Made by a program: the position numbers and the translations under genes. The notes under the pieces are model-generated. The model was not told the origin of the DNA. It saw only the letters and a program-made list of their open reading frames with translations, and did not search any database. From JBGTBQ01 sp041749275 (lineage in GTDB: Bacteria > Acidobacteriota > Blastocatellia > Pyrinomonadales > Pyrinomonadaceae), in assembly GCA_041749275.1 (NCBI GenBank), contig JBGTBQ010000337.1, positions 1-13,863 of the forward strand: a stretch of DNA of 13,863 nucleotides. The letters are read 5' to 3'. Positions within the stretch are counted from its first letter, which is position 1, and each line of letters begins with the position of its first letter. Of this stretch, positions 8,404 through 13,863 are shown piece after piece.

Positions 8404-10350
8404 ATGGCGTCTATCTCCAACAAATCGGCGGTCTTGTACGAGTTCGGCCCGTTCCGTCTGGACTTCGCCGAGAAGACACTGGCGCGCGATGGAGTGCCCG
8501 TCGCGCTCCCGCCAAAGGCATTCGAGACCCTCGCCGTGCTCGTCCGCCGGCATGGACATCTGGTCGAAAAGGAAGACCTGCTCCGGGAGGTGTGGGCCGG
8601 CAGCTTCGTCGAAGAGTCCAATCTGGCGCAGAACGTCTATCTGTTGCGAAAGGCGCTCGGCGAGGGGCCGGGCGAGGCGCGTTATATCGAGACGGTGCCG
8701 CGCCGTGGCTATCGTTTCGTTGCGGGCGTGCGCGAGATTCCGAGCGGAGAGGAAGCGAGCGCCGGCGCCTCGCAGTCGAGAGCAGAAAGCCACGTCTCGC
8801 AGGCCATCTCCGCCGCCGTCTCGGAAGACCGCCCGCCACGCCCGCGTCTCAGCCGCAAACTCTGGCTGGTCGCTGGACTCGCCGCCTGCCTCGTCCCGGT
8901 CGCCTTTTACCTCTGGCTGTCGCGCGCGTCGAGGCGGCTGGGCGCGGATGCTGGCGAGATTAAAACAATCGCGGTGCTGCCTTTCAAACAGTTCGGCGCC
9001 GCCACAGAGGACGAGTTGCTCGGTCTGGGGATGGCCGACGCCACGATCATCAAGCTCAACCTCGTGCCGGGCGTGTCGGTGCTGCCGGTGAGCGCCGTGG
9101 TCGGCTACACGGGACGCGAGCGCGACCCGCTCGCGGCGGGCCGTGAACTGGGTGTGGACGCCGTGCTCGATGGGACTGTGCAGCGCGCGGAAGGTCGTGT
9201 GCGCGTCACCATGCAACTCATCCGCCTGCACGACGGCAAGACCGTGTGGGCGACGAAGTTCGACGAGCGATACACGGACATCTTCGCGCTTCAGGATTCA
9301 ATCTCCGAGCAGCTCGCCGCCGCGCTCTCAAACGAGTACGCGGCGCGCACGAAAGGTAAGCGCCACACGAACGATACCGAAGCGTACCAGTCGTACCTCA
9401 TGGGTCTGTACTTCTGGAACGAACGGAGCAAGGAGAGTCTGAGTAAAGCCGTCGGATATTTTCAGCGGGCCATCGAGCGAGACCCCGCTTACGCGCCGGC
9501 CCACGCCGGTCTCGCTGATTGTTATGCGCTCATCGCCTCGAACGGTTACGACACACTGCCGCGTCAGGCGGCCTACGAGCGCGCGAAGACCGCTGCTACG
9601 CGCGCCATCGAGCTTGACGCAACGCTGGCCGAGGCCCACACCGCGCTGGCACTCGTCCAGATAGATTTAGACCGCGACCGCGCGAAGGCCGATGAATCTT
9701 ACCGCCGCGCAATCGCGCTCAACCCGAATTACGCGACCGCGCACATGCGCTACGCATGGCATCTCTTGTGGCTCGGTCGCCTCGACGACGCACTCCGGAG
9801 CATGAAGCGCGCGCAGGAACTCGACCCGCTATCGAAGACGCATAACACGGCGCTTGGCTACCTGCACAGCCTCGCCAACCAACCCGACGAGGCGATTCGC
9901 TACCACCGCCGGGCGCTCGAACTCGACCCGAAATTTACATCAGCCTTGCTCAACCTCGGCGACGCTTACGAGCAGAAGGGGATGTACGCCGAGGCGGTCG
10001 CCGAGTTTGAAAAGGCGGACGAGTTAGAGGCGGAATCGGCTTACGCTCTCGAATCCATCGCGCGCGTCCGCGCCCTCATGGGCGAGAAGGAAGAGGCCCG
10101 CCGCCTGCTCGCGGAGATACTGCGCGCGGAAGGAAAGAAAGAGGTCTCGTACTACAACATCGCGCTCGTCCACGCCGCGCTCGGCGAGAGTGAGCAGGCC
10201 GCCGCGTGGTTGGAAAAAGAACTAGCGCACGGGGCGCTGCAACGCACGCTCTTAAGGTACGACCCGCGGCTCGACTCGTTCAGATCGGACGCGCGCTACG
10301 GAGAATTTCTCCACCGGCACAGCCTCACGCAGATCGCTTCACAACCTTGA
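8404..10350 (+). CDS. CadC-like membrane regulator: winged helix, TM, TolB-like domain, TPRs
   Basis: This 648-residue one-component regulator has four parts. Residues 12-107 form an OmpR/PhoB-type winged helix (FGPFRLDFAEKTLARDG, LLREVWAGSFVEESNLAQNV, YIETVPRRGYRFVAGVRE). A linker and a single membrane helix follow (about 153-172, LWLVAGLAACLVPVAFYLWL). A TolB/FlgO-like alpha-beta domain spans about 186-310 (IKTIAVLPFKQFG, DAVLDGTVQRAEGRVRVTMQL). About seven to eight TPRs fill 325-640 (for example AVGYFQRAIERDPAYAPAHA, AIRYHRRALELDPKFTSALL). The layout suggests a cytoplasmic DNA-binding domain controlled by an extracytoplasmic TPR sensor, as in CadC and ToxR; the signal is unknown. ATG at 8404 has AGGAAG 6 nt upstream; an earlier in-frame start at 8359 is less likely. 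It is divergent from the Fis pair, which it could plausibly regulate. Confidence 0.9.
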   Translation: MASISNKSAVLYEFGPFRLDFAEKTLARDGVPVALPPKAFETLAVLVRRHGHLVEKEDLLREVWAGSFVEESNLAQNVYLLRKALGEGPGEARYIETVPRRGYRFVAGVREIPSGEEASAGASQSRAESHVSQAISAAVSEDRPPRPRLSRKLWLVAGLAACLVPVAFYLWLSRASRRLGADAGEIKTIAVLPFKQFGAATEDELLGLGMADATIIKLNLVPGVSVLPVSAVVGYTGRERDPLAAGRELGVDAVLDGTVQRAEGRVRVTMQLIRLHDGKTVWATKFDERYTDIFALQDSISEQLAAALSNEYAARTKGKRHTNDTEAYQSYLMGLYFWNERSKESLSKAVGYFQRAIERDPAYAPAHAGLADCYALIASNGYDTLPRQAAYERAKTAATRAIELDATLAEAHTALALVQIDLDRDRAKADESYRRAIALNPNYATAHMRYAWHLLWLGRLDDALRSMKRAQELDPLSKTHNTALGYLHSLANQPDEAIRYHRRALELDPKFTSALLNLGDAYEQKGMYAEAVAEFEKADELEAESAYALESIARVRALMGEKEEARRLLAEILRAEGKKEVSYYNIALVHAALGESEQAAAWLEKELAHGALQRTLLRYDPRLDSFRSDARYGEFLHRHSLTQIASQP

Positions 10351-10438
10351 CAGCCTTGAGCACGGCAATACACTTTTTCACCTCAGTCCGGCATGAGGGT
10401 CTGTTCATTCCTGCATCCGCGGAACCGGCAACTCACCG

Positions 10439-10508
10439 TAGAGACACAACAGAGAACGCACAGAGGATTTCAACTCTCCGTGAAATCTCCGCGTCCGATG
10501 TGTCTCTA
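10439..10508. repeat. Nested inverted phrase repeat between the regulator and ruvB
   Basis: TAGAGACACA (10439-10448) is perfectly complementary to TGTGTCTCTA (10499-10508). Inside it GATTTCA (10466-10472) pairs with TGAAATC (10481-10487) around an 8-nt loop. The intervening ACAGAGAACGCACAGAG and CTCCGCGTCC segments look like decayed arms. This is the same phrase-plus-inverse layout as elsewhere in the window and may end transcription of the upstream regulator. The rest of the 295-bp gap holds the ruvB promoter and nothing else I recognise. Confidence 0.7.
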
Positions 10509-10569
10509 TGATGAAGATCAATGCCGCTGCGCTCAAGAATAAATTGATCCCTATACCGATGTTTCACAG

Positions 10570-10598
10570 TTGCAACATTTGCCCGCACGTGGCATAAT
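10570..10598 (+). promoter_or_regulatory. Promoter of ruvB
   Basis: TTGCAA (10570-10575) and CATAAT (10593-10598) are separated by an ideal 17 bp, each box matching the sigma70 consensus at 4-5 of 6 positions. Transcription would start near 10605 and give a leader of about 40 nt to the ruvB ATG. This is the best promoter match in the window. No LexA-like operator was recognised next to it. Confidence 0.55.
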
Positions 10599-10645
10599 GC
10601 ACGCCTCGACGGTAAGTGTTGGGCGGAATCGGATGGGGGCTTTTC

Positions 10646-11707
10646 ATGTCGCAAATGATGACGGAGGTGGCGGCGCACGAGGCGCAGGCGCCGCGCGAAG
10701 TGTCGGGGGCGGCGACGCCGGACGAGAAGGCGGTCGAATCCAGCCTGCGCCCGCGCACGCTCGAAGAGTACGTCGGGCAACCGAAGATCACGACCAATCT
10801 CAAGATTTTTCTGCGGGCGGCCCGCGCGCGGCGCGAGGCTCTGGATCATGTCCTCTTCTTCGGGCCGCCGGGCCTCGGCAAAACGACGCTCTCGCAGATC
10901 ATCGCGCACGAGATGGACGCGCCCCTGAAACCCGTGAGCGCGCCCGCCATCGAGCGCGGCGGCGACCTCGCGGCGGTGCTGACGAACTTGCAGGAGGGCG
11001 AAGTCCTCTTCATTGACGAGATTCACCGTCTCAAGCCACAGATCGAAGAGGTGCTCTACTCGGCGATGGAAGACTACCAGCTCGACATTATGATCGGGCA
11101 GGGCACGGCGGCGCGTTCAATCAAACTCGACTTGCCGAAGTTCACGCTCGTCGGCGCGACGACGCGCGCCGGACTCATCACCGCTCCCTTGCGCGGACGC
11201 TTCGGCATCGTCTTCCATCTCGACTTCTACTCGCGGAAAGACCTCGAAATCATCGTCCACCGCTCCGCCGAGATTCTGTGCGTCGAGGTCGAGGCGTCGG
11301 GCGTGAGCGAAATCGCGCGGCGCGCGCGCGGCACCCCGCGCATTGCCAACCGCCTCTTGCGGCGCGTGCGCGACTACGCGGAGGTGCTGGGCGACGGGCG
11401 CATCACGCGCGAGTTGGCGCGGCGCGCGCTCGATGAGATGGAGGTTGACCGCTTCGGCCTCGACGAGATTGACCGCAAAGTGTTGTCGGCGATCATCGAA
11501 AAATTCGACGGCGGGCCGGTCGGTATCGGCACCATCTCGGCCACCATCAGCGAGGAGCGCGAGAGCATCGAGGAGATCATCGAGCCGTATCTGATTCAGA
11601 TCGGCTTCCTCAACCGCACGCCGCGTGGGCGCGTCTGCACACCCGCGGCCTACACGCATCTTGGCTACCAGCCGCCAAAGCGTGATGCGGGGTTGATGGC
11701 AAGTTGA
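10646..11707 (+). CDS. ruvB: Holliday junction branch-migration ATPase RuvB
   Basis: RuvB is the hexameric AAA+ motor that drives branch migration of Holliday junctions with RuvA, ahead of RuvC cleavage, in recombinational repair. The 353-residue chain is complete. It has the family opening LRPRTLEEYVGQ (35-45), Walker A GPPGLGKT (73-80), Walker B LFIDEI (121-126), the arginine-finger motif ATTRAG (Arg174, same number as E. coli), sensor 2 region GTPRIANRLLRRVRD, and the C-terminal winged helix (GPVGIGTISATISEERESIE, EPYLIQIGFLNRTPRGR). The N-terminal 30 residues are a variable Ala/Glu-rich tail. ATG at 10646 has GGGGG 6 nt upstream; an earlier in-frame start (10616) adds only ten residues. 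The gene is monocistronic here, not next to ruvA or ruvC, and converges on the POTRA gene. Confidence 0.97.
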   Translation: MSQMMTEVAAHEAQAPREVSGAATPDEKAVESSLRPRTLEEYVGQPKITTNLKIFLRAARARREALDHVLFFGPPGLGKTTLSQIIAHEMDAPLKPVSAPAIERGGDLAAVLTNLQEGEVLFIDEIHRLKPQIEEVLYSAMEDYQLDIMIGQGTAARSIKLDLPKFTLVGATTRAGLITAPLRGRFGIVFHLDFYSRKDLEIIVHRSAEILCVEVEASGVSEIARRARGTPRIANRLLRRVRDYAEVLGDGRITRELARRALDEMEVDRFGLDEIDRKVLSAIIEKFDGGPVGIGTISATISEERESIEEIIEPYLIQIGFLNRTPRGRVCTPAAYTHLGYQPPKRDAGLMAS

Positions 11708-11727
11708 TAGCCGTCAGCACTGAGCGG

Positions 11728-11831
11728 TCAGCGTTCGGCTACAACAGGTGTCACGATCTGATGGAAGTTATTCGAGCGGTGACGTGAAATATGGCCGCTG
11801 CCGTGAGCTGATGGTTGACAGCCGACGCTGA
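11728..11831. repeat. Inverted phrase repeat downstream of ruvB
   Basis: TCAGCGTTCGGCT (11728-11740) pairs with AGCCGACGCTGA (11820-11831) with one bulged base. Adjacent segments repeat the phrase on each side (GTCAGCACTGAGCGGTCAGC on the left; GAGCTGATGGTTGACAGC on the right). It lies just after the ruvB stop and before the convergent hairpin, and fits the phrase-plus-inverse class of the window. Confidence 0.55.
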
Positions 11832-11875
11832 ATGCTTCTCAAGTTTCGGCCCTTTTCATTCGGGTCGGAAAAGCG

Positions 11876-11927
11876 CCGGGCGGGTGGCGTGGAATGGATC
11901 GGGAGCCTTCCACGCCGCCCGCCCCGG
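11876..11927. terminator. Strong hairpin between convergent ruvB and POTRA genes, likely bidirectional terminator
   Basis: The arms 11876-11894 (CCGGGCGGGTGGCGTGGAA) and 11908-11927 form a stem of about 19 bp with one bulge and one G-U pair around a 13-nt loop. On the minus strand the stem is followed by CGCTTTTCC, and on the plus strand by TGTATTTATG, so short U-rich tails exist both ways. It lies 168 bp past the ruvB stop and 5 bp past the POTRA gene stop. Confidence 0.7.
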
Positions 11928-11932
11928 TGTAT

Positions 11933-13339
11933 TTATGGGATGGGTGGAGGAGTCGGCGTGGGCGCCGGTTTGAAGTTGAGCGTCACGTCTACCGTGTGGC
12001 TCTCGCGGTTGGGAGTGATTGAGGATTCGATTTTGAAGGGCGGGAGCCGCTGTCCCGCGCGCATCATATCTTTGCCGAACTCCGGCACTGAATTCTTCAA
12101 AAACTCACCTATATAACCCGTGTCGAAGACCTCTTTCGAGAGCAGCCGCCAGCGACCGCGCAGGTTGTTCGTCTCGATTTCGGGCAGACCCGTGATGAAC
12201 AGCTCGCCCATGCGGTACTGTGGCCCCTCGTCCACCTCGAAGCGGAAGGCCACGCGCCGGTTCGCGTCGTCGAAGTCGGGCGCTGAGCGCACGCCCGGTG
12301 TGAGGTGGCCTTTCCGCCCGTAGGCTTTTTTAATTTCCACGACGCCCTTTTCAATCTTCTTGATGCCGGCGACTTCGCCCGCTTTGAAGCCGAGCGCGGC
12401 GTCGAGTTCCGCCGCCGTGAAGGCGTGGTTGCCGTTCCACACGGCGCGCTCCCACGTGTAGATCACGCCCTCCTCGATGGGGATGGTGACGGAGACGCCC
12501 GCTTCGCACTCCGCGTTCGACAGAGGTTGCGCCTGCGGCGTGCGATAGCTCGCGCGCAGGCGTCCGCGCTCGCGATAGAGCGGGAGCAAGGTAGCCTCGA
12601 CGTAGCTGGCGACGAAAGTGCGCGAGTATTCGTTGTTGAAGATGCCGGAGGAGTTCTCTACAAGTTCGCGCTCCGGGATGCCGCCCGCGCCGGGGTAATG
12701 CACCTCGCAGACGCGCAGGCCCGCGCCCTTGACCGTGAACAGGTGCGCCAATCTGTTCGCCGCATCGGCTGCGGGCATGTACTCGATTGCGCCCTCGATC
12801 TTGCGCGACTGTAACAGGTCGCGCAGCGCCGTCTTGATCGCCTCGGTCATCGCGCCGCCGGGCGGGGCGGCGCCGTCGAAGCTCGGAACTTTGCGGCGCA
12901 CGGCGTCGCGCAGTTCCTCTTCGGTGAACCAGACGAAGTTGTCGAAAACGACGGGCACGTTGCGCGCCGCCTCTTCAACCTTGAAGACGACGGTGGCGGC
13001 GTCGCTCGTCCCCTTCACGCTGTAGTTGAGATTCCTGAAGAGGCCGGACTGGACGAGTCTTTCGGAGGCCGCGTCCACGGCGGCGATGTCAATCACCTGC
13101 CCGGCGGCGAGGCCGCTCGCCGCAAGCGCTTCCTCCTGCTTCACGCGCTCAAGCCCCACGAACTCGATCTTCGCCAGACGCATCTGCCCGGCGGCGAGGG
13201 CGGGCGGTTGCTGCGTCGGTTGCTGCGTCGGCTGCGCGCGCGAGACGGCGATAGGAGCGAGCGCAAAGAAACAAAGAGTGAGGAAGGACGTGCGCGCACG
13301 CATCCGATTAGAATAGCCGCGAGGGCGAAAAAGAATCAC
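11933..13339 (-). CDS. Secreted POTRA-repeat protein resembling the BamA periplasmic arm, without a beta-barrel
   Basis: This 468-residue protein has a signal peptide (about 13-35: RARTSFLTLCFFALAPIAVS) and a QPTQQPTQQPPA linker. By eye it then has five POTRA-like modules, each opening with a strand plus G/N-turn: RLAKIEFVGLERV (54-), VPVVFDNFVWFTEEEL (128-), LRVCEVHYPGAGGIPERELV (208-), YTWERAVWNGNHAFTAAEL (294-) and YRMGELFITGLPEIETN (375-). BamA and TpsB proteins use POTRA domains to receive outer-membrane or secreted proteins in the periplasm. Here the chain ends with a proline/threonine tail (PAPTPTPPPIP) where the 16-stranded barrel would start, followed by a hairpin, so no barrel is encoded. 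The start is GTG 13339, with AGGAAGGAAG about 8 nt upstream; ATG 13303 gives a cleaner signal peptide but lacks a ribosome site. The true client is unknown. Confidence 0.8.
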   Translation of the reverse strand: MILFRPRGYSNRMRARTSFLTLCFFALAPIAVSRAQPTQQPTQQPPALAAGQMRLAKIEFVGLERVKQEEALAASGLAAGQVIDIAAVDAASERLVQSGLFRNLNYSVKGTSDAATVVFKVEEAARNVPVVFDNFVWFTEEELRDAVRRKVPSFDGAAPPGGAMTEAIKTALRDLLQSRKIEGAIEYMPAADAANRLAHLFTVKGAGLRVCEVHYPGAGGIPERELVENSSGIFNNEYSRTFVASYVEATLLPLYRERGRLRASYRTPQAQPLSNAECEAGVSVTIPIEEGVIYTWERAVWNGNHAFTAAELDAALGFKAGEVAGIKKIEKGVVEIKKAYGRKGHLTPGVRSAPDFDDANRRVAFRFEVDEGPQYRMGELFITGLPEIETNNLRGRWRLLSKEVFDTGYIGEFLKNSVPEFGKDMMRAGQRLPPFKIESSITPNRESHTVDVTLNFKPAPTPTPPPIP

Positions 13340-13368
13340 AAAGGTTTCTTCCTTCCTAAACGAAAGAG

Positions 13369-13397
13369 ATTTTAAGGCCGTGATGATGTGTTCAAAG
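13369..13397 (-). promoter_or_regulatory. Weak candidate promoter for the POTRA gene
   Basis: On the minus strand a TAAAAT (13374-13369) lies 29 nt before the GTG start. It is preceded at 17 bp by CTTTGA (13397-13392) or at 15 bp by TTGAAC. Spacing or sequence is imperfect in either reading. It sits right next to the REP-like cluster, so the gene could instead be read from pdxJ. Confidence 0.25.
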
Positions 13398-13400
13398 TTA

Positions 13401-13513
13401 GCTCCGTCGGAGCAGAATGTTTGTAGTCCACGCGCCCGATAGCTTTCAAGCTCCGACGGAGCAACGGGAAAAGTGAACCGTGACGACTACAAACATTTCG
13501 TCCCTGATGGGGC
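13401..13513. repeat. REP/BIME-like palindrome cluster
   Basis: GCTCCGTCGGAGC (13401-13413) is followed by AGA and ATGTTTGTAGTC (13417-13428). The same unit recurs inverted: GACTACAAACAT (13485-13496), TTC, then the hairpin GTCCCTGATGGGGC (13500-13513). A third palindrome, GCTCCGACGGAGC (13450-13462), lies between them and is the complement of the first. The unit is therefore a palindromic head plus a conserved tail, in head-to-head pairs as in BIMEs. It fills the gap between pdxJ and the POTRA gene. Confidence 0.75.
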
Positions 13514-13603
13514 TTTCAAACAGCGTTCGCAAGTCATTTTATAGATGCGGGAGCGGGCCGGGTAGCTGCCAGATGGATGGACGGAGAAAGGCGGCGCGGT
13601 TCT

Positions 13604-13863
13604 TCAGCCCTGCCCTTCCCGAATGCGCGCGCGCATCTCGCGGACGGATTCGGCGAGTCCGTGAAAGAGGGCGTGGGCGATGATGTTGTGGCCGATGTTG
13701 AACTCGACGATCTGGGGGATGGCGGCGACCGCGCCGATATTGCGATAGGTGAGTCCGTGGCCGGCGGCGACGTGGAGGCCCGCTTGCGCCGCGCGCAGAG
13801 CGGCCTCGCGCAGCCGTTGGAGTTCTTCGGCGGCGCGCTCGCGCCCCTCGTCGTGGATGGCGC
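13604..13863 (-). CDS. pdxJ: Pyridoxine 5'-phosphate synthase, C-terminal part (runs off the window)
   Basis: PdxJ condenses 1-deoxy-xylulose 5-phosphate with 3-amino-2-oxopropyl phosphate to pyridoxine 5'-phosphate, the last ring-forming step of DXP-dependent vitamin B6 synthesis in the cytoplasm. The visible 85 residues are its C-terminal TIM-barrel end: LHVAAGHGLTYRNIGAVAAI holds the GHGL phosphate-binding motif and catalytic-region histidine, and IVEFNIGHNIIAHALFHGL is the family signature GHxIIAxA. The chain ends EMRARIREGQG at a TGA (13606-13604). The start lies beyond the right edge. The next gene on the same strand, the POTRA protein, follows after 264 bp of REP-like sequence, so co-transcription is uncertain. 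Confidence 0.95.
   Translation of the reverse strand, partial: AIHDEGRERAAEELQRLREAALRAAQAGLHVAAGHGLTYRNIGAVAAIPQIVEFNIGHNIIAHALFHGLAESVREMRARIREGQG

Noticed and set aside
8380..9231. 283-codon open frame antisense to the wHTH-TPR regulator
   Set aside because: The plus-strand gene has clear domain motifs throughout this interval; the antisense product is His/Arg-rich and motif-free.
11832..12116. Open frame downstream of ruvB spanning the hairpin
   Set aside because: It runs through the terminator stem and antisense into the POTRA gene.
13401..13513. CRISPR-like repeats
   Set aside because: Units are inverted rather than direct, irregularly spaced, and number only two to three; no cas gene is near.
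13480..13683. Small open frame crossing the REP-like cluster into pdxJ
   Set aside because: It overlaps palindromic repeats and runs antisense to the conserved pdxJ end, with no coding character.

Overview
The window is a stretch of GC-rich bacterial chromosome carrying ten intact or partial protein-coding genes, one disrupted gene and several kinds of short repeat. Three features together suggest an Acidobacteriota-like organism, perhaps Blastocatellia: a zinc-ribbon Ser/Thr kinase, a winged-helix/TolB-like/TPR membrane regulator, and a methylmalonyl-CoA mutase large subunit that lacks a B12 domain. This assignment is inference. No rRNA, tRNA, CRISPR array or intact insertion sequence was found.

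Left part (1-2660): the minus strand carries the catalytic subunit of an acyl-CoA (methylmalonyl-CoA) mutase, followed 34 bp later by the start of a zinc-ribbon Ser/Thr protein kinase that runs off the window. The mutase is divergent from a small acidic hypothetical gene, with a plausible pair of back-to-back promoters between them.

ATP synthase part (2800-4980): atpD (beta) and atpC (epsilon) stand alone as a two-gene F1 locus. The 116-bp gap between them holds four copies of a heptamer followed by four inverted copies, a potential 28-bp RNA stem that ends 9 nt before the atpC start.

Minus-strand cluster (5024-8156): in transcription order, two overlapping orphan Fis-type helix-turn-helix genes, a secreted TPR plus beta-propeller protein, and an exported SGNH/GDSL hydrolase. 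The hydrolase gene overlaps the propeller gene by 4 bp and is broken by a 131-bp MITE-like element with perfect 20-bp terminal inverted repeats and a 4-bp target duplication. The cluster is divergent from a CadC-like winged-helix/TM/TolB-like/TPR regulator (8404-10350).

Right part (10570-13863): ruvB has a good sigma70-type promoter and converges, across a strong hairpin, with a secreted protein of about five POTRA modules and no beta-barrel. Upstream of that lies a cluster of REP-like palindromes, then the C-terminal end of pdxJ.

Most intergenic spaces contain a short phrase followed by its own inverse. This recurring architecture, the MITE in the hydrolase gene, and the barrel-less POTRA protein are the most interesting observations.
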